From Streptomyces ambofaciens ATCC 23877 (GTDB lineage: Bacteria > Actinomycetota > Actinomycetes > Streptomycetales > Streptomycetaceae): a stretch of DNA of 64,000 nucleotides. How positions within the stretch are numbered: the stretch's first letter is position 1; every line of letters starts with the position of its first letter. Of the stretch, positions 52,303 to 62,174 are shown piece by piece. Made by a program: the position numbers and the translations under genes. Below the pieces are notes generated by a model, which saw only the letters and a list, made by a program, of their open reading frames with translations, was not told where the DNA came from and made no database searches. The stretch is taken from NCBI RefSeq assembly GCF_001267885.1, contig NZ_CP012382.1, positions 2,033,001 to 2,097,000 on the forward strand, in the 5' to 3' direction.

Positions 52303-52818
52303 GTGCGCCTGCACCTCCTGGCTCTCCTGGCCCGCGGTCCGGCCCACGGCTACGAGCTGAAGCAGGACCTTGAGCAACTGCTGGGCTCCGCGTACCCTCA
52401 GCCGAACGTCGGCCAGATCTACGTCACCCTCGGCCGCCTCGAGAAGACGGGACTGATCGAGGGCGAGGCCATCGAGCAGTCGAGCCGGCCCAACAAGAAG
52501 GTCTACCACCTCACCGAGGCCGGGCGCGACGAGCTGCGGGCCTGGTACGAGGAGACGGCGGACGAGCCGCGGGTGCGGGACGACTTCTTCATGAAGCTCG
52601 CCCTCGCCCCGCAGACCGGGCTCGCCGACCAGGTCGCCCTCATCAACAAGCAGCGGCGGCAGTACCTGAACACCATGCGGCAGCTGTCCAAGCTGGCCGC
52701 CGCCGAAGACCGCGACAACCGCGTCGCCCACCTCCTCATCGAGGGCGCGATGCTGCACCTGCAGGCCGACCTCGACTGGCTGGAACGGTGCCAGGAAGAG
52801 CTGGAGGAGCTGGAGTGA
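52303..52818 (+). CDS. PadR-family transcriptional regulator
   Basis: A 171-residue PadR protein: a winged helix (LLALLARGPAHGYELKQDLE, VGQIYVTLGRLEKTGLI) plus a C-terminal dimerisation coiled coil (about residues 120-168). The GTG at 52303 has GGGAGGAC eight bases upstream. Its stop overlaps the ATPase gene start (GTGA), so it is the first gene of a PadR-ATPase-FtsX operon, a common arrangement where PadR represses an exporter until it binds a toxic ligand. Confidence 0.9.
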   Translation: MRLHLLALLARGPAHGYELKQDLEQLLGSAYPQPNVGQIYVTLGRLEKTGLIEGEAIEQSSRPNKKVYHLTEAGRDELRAWYEETADEPRVRDDFFMKLALAPQTGLADQVALINKQRRQYLNTMRQLSKLAAAEDRDNRVAHLLIEGAMLHLQADLDWLERCQEELEELE

Positions 52819-53615
52819 GCGCTGGAGCCGACTCCGCGGTGGTCTCCGCGGCGGGCACGGACCCGGCTCCCGTGCTGCGCGCCGAGGGCCTGGTCAGGAC
52901 GCACCACGGTGAGGGCGCCCCGGCGCACGCCGTGCGCGGGGTCGACCTGTGTGTGCGGCGGGGCGAGTTCGTGGCGATCACCGGACCGTCCGGCGCCGGG
53001 AAGTCGACGCTGCTGCACCTGCTCGGCGGGCTCCAGCGGCCGGACGCCGGCAGCCTCTGGCTGGACGGCGCGTGCACGGACGCGTACAGCGAGGCGCGCT
53101 GGGCCGTCGAGCGCAGGAAGCGCATCGGGATCGTCTTCCAGTTCTTCAACCTGGTCTCCGACCTGTCCGTCGCCGACAACGTCGAGCTGCCCGCCCTGCT
53201 CGCCGGACTGCCGCCGAAGCGGGCGCGCGCCGAGCGGGAGGGGCTGCTGGCCGAGCTGGGCCTGACGGGCAAGGAGCGCAGCATGCCCGGGGAGCTGTCC
53301 GGCGGTGAGCAGCAGCGGGTGGCGCTCGCCCGGGCCCTGGTCAACCATCCGCCGCTGCTGCTGGCCGACGAACCCGCGGGCAGCCTGGACAGCAAGGGCA
53401 CCCGCGAGGTGATGCGGCTGCTCACCCGCTTCCACCAGCGCGGCCAGACGATCCTGCTGGTCACCCACGACGCCCGGCTCGCGAGCGCCGCCGACCGGGT
53501 GATCAGCTTCTTCGACGGGCGCATAGCCGACGACGCCGCACTGGACGCCGGCACCCCGCCGCGCCGCCGGCCCGGCGCCTCCGCCGTGCTGGAGCTCGGG
53601 GACCGACCGCGATGA
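52815..53615 (+). CDS. MacB-type ABC ATP-binding protein
   Basis: A 266-residue ATPase with Walker A GPSGAGKST near residue 57, signature LSGGEQQR, Walker B LLLADEPAGSLDS and H-loop VTHDARLA. This LolD/MacB-type subunit works with FtsX-like permeases in lipoprotein release, peptide export or cell-envelope stress response. GTG start overlaps padR by four bases. The permease follows after 55 bases. Confidence 0.9.
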   Translation: MSAGADSAVVSAAGTDPAPVLRAEGLVRTHHGEGAPAHAVRGVDLCVRRGEFVAITGPSGAGKSTLLHLLGGLQRPDAGSLWLDGACTDAYSEARWAVERRKRIGIVFQFFNLVSDLSVADNVELPALLAGLPPKRARAEREGLLAELGLTGKERSMPGELSGGEQQRVALARALVNHPPLLLADEPAGSLDSKGTREVMRLLTRFHQRGQTILLVTHDARLASAADRVISFFDGRIADDAALDAGTPPRRRPGASAVLELGDRPR

Positions 53616-53670
53616 CCGGCACGCGGACGTACGACCACCGCGCGCACCGCGCTCCGGAGCGCTGAGGCCG

Positions 53671-56082
53671 GTGCGAGCCACCCTGCGCTGGGCCCACTCC
53701 GATCTGCGCACCCATCGGGGCGAGGCGCTGTTCCTCGTCCTCGCCACCGCGGGCGTGGTCGCCTCGCTGCTGCTGGCCACCGCCCTGTTCGGGTACGCGA
53801 CCAACCCCTGGCAGCGCGTCTTCACGCAGTCCCGCGGCGCCCATGTCTGGCTGCACACCGATGCCTCGGCGGACCCGGCCGAGCTGGCCGGCCTGGACGG
53901 CGTGCGCTCCGTCGCCGGTCCCTACCCCACCGCCCCCGCCACCGTCTCCGTACGCGGCACCCGCGCCTCCGTCGAGCTGCGCGGCACCGCCGAGGAGCCC
54001 GCCGTGGGGCGCCCGCTGCTCACCGCCGGGCACTGGCTCGACCCGGCGGATCCCCACGGGGTGGTCCTGGAGAGCCGGCTCGCCCGCGCACTGCTGGCCC
54101 AGCCCGGCGACACCCTCGCCCTCCCGGGCACGGCACGGACCCTGACGGTGCTCGGCATCGCGGACAGCCCCGAACGCCGCTACCGCCCGGGTGAGCAGCC
54201 GGGCCTGGTGTGGGCGCCGCCGGCCGCGGTGAGCCGCCCGGGCGGTCAGGTGACCGGCCTGCGGCTGACCGATCCCGCCGACACGGACTACGTCGTGCAG
54301 CGCGCCGTGACCGTGCTCGGCGCCGGTGCGATCGGCCAGGTCTCCACCTGGCAGCAGGCCCGCGCCGAGGCGCAGGGCGACAACCGGCTGCTCGGCCAGG
54401 TCCTCGGCCTGTTCGGACTGGGGGCGCTGCTCGCCGCCGGGCTGGCGGTGCACGGGGCGATCGGCACCCGGATCCGCGGTCATCTGCGGGACATCTCCGT
54501 GCTGAAGGCGATCGGCTTCACACCGGGCCAGGTCGTCCGGGTCTTCCTGCTCCAGCACCTCGCCTACGCGCTGCTCGGCGCGGTGGCCGCCGCCGCGCTC
54601 ACCCAGGCCCTCGGCAGCCGGGTGCCCGGCCGGCTCGGGGACGCGGTCGGCGTCTGGCAGGGGCTGCCCGGCCACACCGTCGCGCTGTTCGCCGTACCCG
54701 CGGGCGCGGTGCTGTTCATCGCCGCCACCACCGGCCTCGCGGCCTGGCGGGCGGGGCGGGTGCCACCGGTTCCGGTACCCCGTCCGGCGGCGGTGCGGGG
54801 CGGGGGCCTGTCCGCCGCGGCCCGGCGTGCGCTGGGGCTGCGGGGGCTCCGGGTGCCGGGGGTCCGCCGGGGGCCGGGGCGCGGGCGGGGGTCCGACGTC
54901 CTGGAGCCCGGCGGAGAGGCCGGTGGAGAGCCTGCCGCGGGGCGGTCCGGCGGACGGGAACTCGAGGTGCGCGTGCCGCCCGCACTCGTCCTGGGCTGGC
55001 ACAAGGCGTTCACGCGCTCTCCGCGCTCGCTCGCCACGGTCGCCCGCCTCACGCTGCCGCTGCTGCTGATCGTGGTGGCGATGAGCGCCTGGACCACCAT
55101 CGACCGCTTCCAGAGCCGGCCCGAGCAGATCGGGCTGCCCGCCGCCCTCACCGTGCGCGCCGACACCGGTCTCGGCGACCGGGACGCCCGCGCCCTGCTG
55201 GAGCGCGACCCCGAGGTCGACGCCGCCTACCCCGGCGTGGAGGTGGCCGCGCTGGTGCCGGGGCAGACCGCGACCATCGCGCTGCGCGGTCTCGGCACCC
55301 ATGAGGACCCGTACCCCTACGCCCTGGCCGAGGGCCGCCGCGCGCACGGGGCGGACGAGGCGGTGGCCGGGCAGGGCCTGCTCGACCTGCTGGACGTACG
55401 GGTCGGCGACTGGGTCCGGATGACCGTCGGCGACCGGCCGCAGATCCTGCACATCGTGGGCCGCAGCATCGAGCCGGAGAACGCGGGCCGGGTCGTCTCC
55501 ACCTCCCTGGACACGCTCCGGGAGAACGATCCGCGGCTGAGTCCCACCCTCTACCAGCTGCGTCTGCACGCCGGCGCCGACCCGGACGAGGTCGCCGGGC
55601 GGCTCGCCGGAGCCGGGGAGGGCCGGCTCGACGTGCACCCCGTGGCGAACCCGGCCGACGGGCTCTCCCCGCTGCGCGGGGTCGTCCTCGGGCTGATCGC
55701 CGTACTCGCCCTGATCGGGCTGGTCGAACTGCTCACCGCGATCGGTGGCACCGTCCGCGAGAGCGAACGGGACCTGCTCGCCCTCAAGGCGATCGGCCTG
55801 TCACCCCGCCAGATCACCGGCATCACCGTCACGGCCACCGCCTGCACCGCCCTGGCGGCGGTGCTCCTCGCCACCGCGCTCGGGCTGCCGCTCGCGCACT
55901 GGCTGATCGACGCCCAGGGCGCCTCCAGCGGGATCGGCGCGGGGATCGCCCGGGCGCCCTCCCCCGGACTCCTCACGCTGCTGGGTACGGCCGCCGTGCT
56001 CGGTGCCGCCGCCCTGGCCGCGGTGCCCGCGGCGCGGGCGGCCCGGCGGCGCCTCGCCGACACGCTGGGGGCGGTGGCCTGA
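53671..56082 (+). CDS. FtsX-like permease with two core domains
   Basis: An 803-residue permease. It has an N-terminal membrane segment, an extracellular domain to about residue 245, then three segments of one FtsX core (LGALLAAGLAVHGAIG, RDISVLKAIGFTPGQV), a linker, a second segment-domain-core unit ending near residue 800 (RDLLALKAIGLSPRQI). The DISVLKAIG-type coupling motif appears in both halves, so it is a fused pair of MacB/FtsX units. It probably exports a peptide or lipid, or reacts to antimicrobial peptide stress. GTG start has GGAG upstream. Confidence 0.88.
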   Translation: MRATLRWAHSDLRTHRGEALFLVLATAGVVASLLLATALFGYATNPWQRVFTQSRGAHVWLHTDASADPAELAGLDGVRSVAGPYPTAPATVSVRGTRASVELRGTAEEPAVGRPLLTAGHWLDPADPHGVVLESRLARALLAQPGDTLALPGTARTLTVLGIADSPERRYRPGEQPGLVWAPPAAVSRPGGQVTGLRLTDPADTDYVVQRAVTVLGAGAIGQVSTWQQARAEAQGDNRLLGQVLGLFGLGALLAAGLAVHGAIGTRIRGHLRDISVLKAIGFTPGQVVRVFLLQHLAYALLGAVAAAALTQALGSRVPGRLGDAVGVWQGLPGHTVALFAVPAGAVLFIAATTGLAAWRAGRVPPVPVPRPAAVRGGGLSAAARRALGLRGLRVPGVRRGPGRGRGSDVLEPGGEAGGEPAAGRSGGRELEVRVPPALVLGWHKAFTRSPRSLATVARLTLPLLLIVVAMSAWTTIDRFQSRPEQIGLPAALTVRADTGLGDRDARALLERDPEVDAAYPGVEVAALVPGQTATIALRGLGTHEDPYPYALAEGRRAHGADEAVAGQGLLDLLDVRVGDWVRMTVGDRPQILHIVGRSIEPENAGRVVSTSLDTLRENDPRLSPTLYQLRLHAGADPDEVAGRLAGAGEGRLDVHPVANPADGLSPLRGVVLGLIAVLALIGLVELLTAIGGTVRESERDLLALKAIGLSPRQITGITVTATACTALAAVLLATALGLPLAHWLIDAQGASSGIGAGIARAPSPGLLTLLGTAAVLGAAALAAVPAARAARRRLADTLGAVA

Positions 56083-56110
56083 CGGGACCGCCGGGCCACC
56101 GCGACCCGGC

Positions 56111-57763
56111 TCACTTCCGTCCGCGCAGCTCCCGGTAGGCGGCGACCAGTGCCTTGGTGGAGGCGTCCAGACCGGGGACCTCGGCGCCCTCCGTGAGGGC
56201 GGGCTCGACGCGCTTGGCGAGCACCTTGCCGAGTTCGACGCCCCACTGGTCGAAGGAGTCGATGTTCCAGATCGCGCCCTGGACGAACACCTTGTGCTCG
56301 TAGAGGGCGACGAGCTGGCCGAGCACCGAGGGGGTCAGCTCGCGGGCGAGGATCGTGGTCGTCGGGTGGTCGCCCCGGAAGGTCTTGTGCGGGACCAGTT
56401 CCTCCGGCACGCCCTCGGCCCGCACCTCGTCCGGTGTCTTGCCGAAGGCGAGTGCCTGGGTCTGCGCGAAGAAGTTGGCCATCAGCAGGTCGTGCTGGGC
56501 CGCGAGCTCGTCGCTCAGTTCGGCCACCGGGCGGGCGAAGCCGATGAAGTCCGCCGGGATCAGCTTGGTGCCCTGGTGGATCAACTGGTAGTAGGCGTGC
56601 TGCCCGTTGGTGCCCGGCGTGCCCCACACCACCGGTCCGGTCTGCCACGCGACAGGGCGTCCCTCGCGGTCCACCGACTTGCCGTTGGACTCCATGTCCA
56701 GTTGCTGGAGGTAGGCCGTGAACTTCGACAGGTAGTGCGAGTACGGCAGTACCGCGTGCGACTGGGCACCCATGAAGTTGCCGTACCAGACGCCCAACAG
56801 GCCCATCAGCAACGGCACGTTGGACTCGGCCGGAGCGGTGCGGAAGTGCTCGTCGACGAGGTGGAAGCCGTCGAGCATCTCCCGGAAACGGTCCGGGCCG
56901 ATGGCGATCATCAGGGAGAGCCCGATCGCCGAGTCGTACGAGTAGCGGCCGCCGACCCAGTCCCAGAACTCGAACATGTTGGCCGTGTCGATGCCGAACC
57001 CGGCGACCTTCTCCGCGTTCGTCGACAGCGCGACGAAGTGCCGGGCGACCGCCTTCTCGTCGCCCAGCGCCTTCAGCAGCCAGGTCCGGGCGGAGGTCGC
57101 GTTGGTGACCGTCTCGATCGTGGTGAAGGTCTTGGAGGCGATGACGAACAGCGTCTCGGCCGGGTCCCGGTCCCGCGTCGCCTCGTGCAGGTCGGCGCCG
57201 TCGACGTTGGAGACGAAACGGACCGTCAGTTCGCGGTCGGTGAAGGCGCGCAGGGCCTCGTAGGCCATGGCGGGGCCCAGGTCGGAGCCGCCGATACCGA
57301 CGTTGACGACGTTCCGGATGCGCTTGCCGGTGTGCCCCGTCCACTCACCGGAGCGGACCCGGTCGGCGAAGTCCGCCATCTTGTCGAGTACGGCGTGCAC
57401 CTTGGGCACGACGTTCTCGCCGTCGACCTCGATCACCGCGTCCCGCGGGGCACGCAACGCGGTGTGCAGCACCGCCCGGTCCTCGGTGGTGTTGATCCGC
57501 TCGCCGCGGAACATGGCGTCGCGCAGGCCGAAGACGCCGGTCGCGGCGGCCAGTTCCCGCAGCAGCCGCAGGGTCTCGTCGGTGACGAGGTGCTTGGAGT
57601 GGTCGACGTACAGGTCTCCCACCCGGAGCGTGCAGCCGGTGCCGCGCCCGGGGTCGGCGGCGAACAGGTCGCGCAGCCGGACCTCGCCGAGCTCGTCGCG
57701 GTGCTTGGCCAGCGCCTTCCATTCGGGCGTCTGATGGAGCCTGGTACGGCCGTCTGCGTTCAT
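56111..57763 (-). CDS. pgi: glucose-6-phosphate isomerase
   Basis: A 550-residue PGI of normal length, with [18 protein letters not shown] near residue 150, [13 protein letters not shown], and the catalytic region [11 protein letters not shown] ... [15 protein letters not shown] near residues 355-395. It interconverts glucose-6-P and fructose-6-P, connecting the pentose phosphate operon and glycolysis genes here. ATG 57763. It converges with the FtsX gene, 28 bases away. A TAGGTT -10 candidate is seen at about 57815 on the minus strand. Confidence 0.95.
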   Translation of the reverse strand: MNADGRTRLHQTPEWKALAKHRDELGEVRLRDLFAADPGRGTGCTLRVGDLYVDHSKHLVTDETLRLLRELAAATGVFGLRDAMFRGERINTTEDRAVLHTALRAPRDAVIEVDGENVVPKVHAVLDKMADFADRVRSGEWTGHTGKRIRNVVNVGIGGSDLGPAMAYEALRAFTDRELTVRFVSNVDGADLHEATRDRDPAETLFVIASKTFTTIETVTNATSARTWLLKALGDEKAVARHFVALSTNAEKVAGFGIDTANMFEFWDWVGGRYSYDSAIGLSLMIAIGPDRFREMLDGFHLVDEHFRTAPAESNVPLLMGLLGVWYGNFMGAQSHAVLPYSHYLSKFTAYLQQLDMESNGKSVDREGRPVAWQTGPVVWGTPGTNGQHAYYQLIHQGTKLIPADFIGFARPVAELSDELAAQHDLLMANFFAQTQALAFGKTPDEVRAEGVPEELVPHKTFRGDHPTTTILARELTPSVLGQLVALYEHKVFVQGAIWNIDSFDQWGVELGKVLAKRVEPALTEGAEVPGLDASTKALVAAYRELRGRK

Positions 57764-57889
57764 GTTCGGACTTCAGCCTTCTTCCCTAGGTGTCCCAGCT
57801 GTCCCGGCTGTTCCAACCTAATTGATCAATAGTGGAGAAGACTGAACCGGACCGAAGTGACCGCAAGAGAAAGCCGCGAAGACCCCCGC

Positions 57890-58225
57890 CTAAATCTCGC
57901 CGCGGAGTTTGGCGAGCGCCTCGGCGAGAATCGCCTCGCCGTCCGCGTCGCTGCGACGCTCGCGCACATATGCCAGGTGGGTCTTGTAGGGCTCGGTGCG
58001 CGGCGGGTCCGGGGGGTTGTCCCGGTCCTGTCCGGCGGGGAAGCCGCAGCGCGGGCAGTCCCAGGTCTCGGGGACCTGTGCGTCGCTCGCGAAGCTCGGC
58101 TGCGTCTCGTGTCCGTTGGAGCACCAGAAGGAGATGCGCAGACGCGGCGCGGACTCGCCGCGCTCGGCCTCGCCCATCGGCCCCGCTCCGACCCGGCTCC
58201 CCCGGATCGCGTTGCCACTTGCCAC
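57890..58225 (-). CDS. RbpA-family RNA polymerase-binding protein
   Basis: A 111-residue protein. The zinc-site residues Cys35, His39, Cys57 and Cys60 and the WCSNGHETQPSF...WDCPRCG pattern match RbpA, which binds sigma factor and RNA polymerase and stabilises the open complex. As I recall, S. coelicolor RbpA is at another locus with a somewhat longer C-terminus, so this looks like a paralogue. The C-terminal helical part (ERRSDADGEAILAEALAKL) is kept. ATG at 58225. Confidence 0.85.
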   Translation of the reverse strand: MASGNAIRGSRVGAGPMGEAERGESAPRLRISFWCSNGHETQPSFASDAQVPETWDCPRCGFPAGQDRDNPPDPPRTEPYKTHLAYVRERRSDADGEAILAEALAKLRGEI

Positions 58226-58353
58226 GGTCGTAACTCCCTGCGTGATGGTGCCGCAAAGCGAGTCGGCGTTCCGCTTCGCTGCGAGCGCCTCAGTCTACGT
58301 AAGGCCCAACGCGCGTCCAGTGATTCGAGTTACAAGCCCAAGCGCCCAGACGC

Positions 58354-58402
58354 AAGCCCCATGATAGGCGGCGCCGTGAAGCGCGTACCGAACATGGGGC
58401 TT
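58354..58402 (-). terminator. terminator of secG
   Basis: AAGCCCCATG and CATGGGGCTT form a perfect 10-bp stem over a 29-nt loop, downstream of the secG stop. Confidence 0.6.
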
Positions 58403-58425
58403 TACGTGCGGAAGTGCGTGATGGG

Positions 58426-58662
58426 TCAGCTGTTCGCCTTCATCAGCAGGCCGAGCACCATGATGCACGCGAACCACAGGAGACCGACCACCACGGTGAT
58501 CCGGTCGAGGTTGCGCTCGGCGACCGAGGAGCCACCGACGGACGACTGCATGCCGCCACCGAACATGTCGGAGAGGCCGCCGCCCTTTCCCTTGTGCATC
58601 AGCACCAGCAGCATCAGCAACAGGCTGAAGACGATCAGGGCGATCGAGAACCCCATAACCAC
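58426..58662 (-). CDS. secG: SecG translocase subunit
   Basis: A 78-residue protein with two membrane segments (GFSIALIVFSLLLMLLVLM, VVVGLLWFACIMVLGLL) and the glycine-rich loop KGKGGGLSDMFGGG, typical of SecG. It assists SecYE protein export. The GTG at 58662 (MVMGFSIAL) is preferred over ATG 58656 because GAGGAAG is positioned better for it. It is downstream of tpiA on the minus strand with a 145-bp gap. Confidence 0.93.
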   Translation of the reverse strand: MVMGFSIALIVFSLLLMLLVLMHKGKGGGLSDMFGGGMQSSVGGSSVAERNLDRITVVVGLLWFACIMVLGLLMKANS

Positions 58663-58807
58663 GGCTGGACCAACTTCCTCGGCTTCGGATGAACTACGGG
58701 GGCATGATGACAGCAGGCCACCATGCCCCCGCAAGGGTACGACGTATCGCCGCCACCGCATACTCACCGGTCGATCCGCCGGGCGAGCGGCCGGCCGACC
58801 GGGCGGT

Positions 58808-59584
<777 letters not shown>

Positions 59585-59589
59585 TGAGG

Positions 59590-60801
59590 TCAGTCCTCCA
59601 GTGCGGCGAGGCCGGGGAGCGTCTTGCCCTCGAGGTATTCGAGGGAGGCGCCGCCGCCGGTCGAGATGTGGCCGAATGCGTTCTCGTCGAAGCCGAGCGT
59701 GCGGACGGCCGCGGCGGAGTCGCCGCCGCCGACCACGGTGAAGCCCGGGGCGTCGACGAGGGCCTGGGCGACCGCTTTGGTGCCCTCGGCGTAGTCGGGG
59801 TGCTCGAAGACGCCCATGGGGCCGTTCCAGAAGACGGTGGCGGCGTCGGCGAGCTTCGAGGCGTACAGCTTGCGGGTCTCGGGACCGATGTCCAGACCCT
59901 CCTGGTCGGCCGGGATGGCGTCCGCGGCGACGGTGGTGGGGTGGGCCGCGGCCTTGGTCTTCAGGTCGGGGAACTCGGTGGAGACCAGGACGTCGACGGG
60001 GAGGACCAGCTCGACGCCGTTCTTCTCCGCGCGCTCCATGTACTCCTTGACGACCGGGACCTGGTCCTCCTGCAGGAGGGAGATGCCGACCTCGTGGCCC
60101 TGGGCCTTGAGGAAGGTGTACGCCATGCCGCCGCCGATGAGGAGCCGGTCGGCCTTGCCGAGCAGCTGGTCGATGACGGCGAGCTTGTCGGAGACCTTGG
60201 CGCCGCCGAGGGCGACGACGTACGGGCGCTGGACGTCGTCGGTGAGCTTCTTCAGGACGCCGACCTCGGTGGCGATGAGGTAGCCGGCGTAGTGCGGCAG
60301 CCTCTTCGGCAGGTCGTAGACCGAGGCGTGTCCCCGGTGCACCGCGCCGAAGCCGTCGCCGACATAGACGTCCGCGAGGCCGGCCAGCCTGTCGGCGAAG
60401 GCCGCGCGCTCGGCGTCGTCCTTGCTGGTCTCACCGGCGTTGAAGCGCAGGTTCTCGATGACGGCCACCTGGCCGTCCGCGAGGCCGGACACCGTGGACT
60501 CGGCGGCCTCCCCGACCGTGTCCTCGGCGAAGGCGACGTCGGCGCCGAGGATCTCGCCGAGGCGGGCGGCGGCGGGGGCGAGGGAGAAGGCCGGGTCCGG
60601 GGCGCCCTTGGGGCGGCCCAGGTGCGAGGCGACGATCACGCGCGCGCCCGCGTCGGCGAGGGCCTTGACGGTGGGCACCACGGCGCGGATGCGGCCGTCG
60701 TCGGTGATGGTGGTGCCGTCCAGCGGCACGTTCAGGTCGGCGCGGACGAAGACGCGCTTGCCCGCGACGCCTTCGGAGAGCAGTTCGTCGATCGTCTTCA
60801 A
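59590..60801 (-). CDS. pgk: phosphoglycerate kinase
   Basis: A 403-residue PGK, expected length. N-terminal [13 protein letters not shown] near residue 20 binds 3-phosphoglycerate, and [16 protein letters not shown] near residue 360 is the nucleotide-side loop. The start is TTG at 60801 with AGGAG seven bases before it; TTG is unusual for a glycolytic gene. A 138-bp gap with a CAGCGC/GCGCTG hairpin separates it from gap. Confidence 0.95.
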   Translation of the reverse strand: MKTIDELLSEGVAGKRVFVRADLNVPLDGTTITDDGRIRAVVPTVKALADAGARVIVASHLGRPKGAPDPAFSLAPAAARLGEILGADVAFAEDTVGEAAESTVSGLADGQVAVIENLRFNAGETSKDDAERAAFADRLAGLADVYVGDGFGAVHRGHASVYDLPKRLPHYAGYLIATEVGVLKKLTDDVQRPYVVALGGAKVSDKLAVIDQLLGKADRLLIGGGMAYTFLKAQGHEVGISLLQEDQVPVVKEYMERAEKNGVELVLPVDVLVSTEFPDLKTKAAAHPTTVAADAIPADQEGLDIGPETRKLYASKLADAATVFWNGPMGVFEHPDYAEGTKAVAQALVDAPGFTVVGGGDSAAAVRTLGFDENAFGHISTGGGASLEYLEGKTLPGLAALED

Positions 60802-60939
60802 GAGTGCTCCTGGGTTCTCGGATCGCTCGTGATCCTACGAGGGCTGGTCGCTGCGGACGCGACGCAGGGCCCGGACAGCGCGGCCTTGCGCTGCCCGAGC
60901 CCTGCTACCGCATCGAGGTGCCTGCTGAGTCCGGTTCGA

Positions 60940-62142
<1,203 letters not shown>

Positions 62143-62174
62143 TTACACCGTGTCAGTCCCCAGCCCACTCGGAT

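Noticed and set aside
58257..58425. tRNA-Leu gene beside secG, as in some bacteria
   Set aside because: The region has no cloverleaf; only the secG terminator hairpin is visible.
60802..60939. Riboswitch between gap and pgk
   Set aside because: Only a short CAGCGC/GCGCTG hairpin is seen, with no recognisable aptamer pattern.
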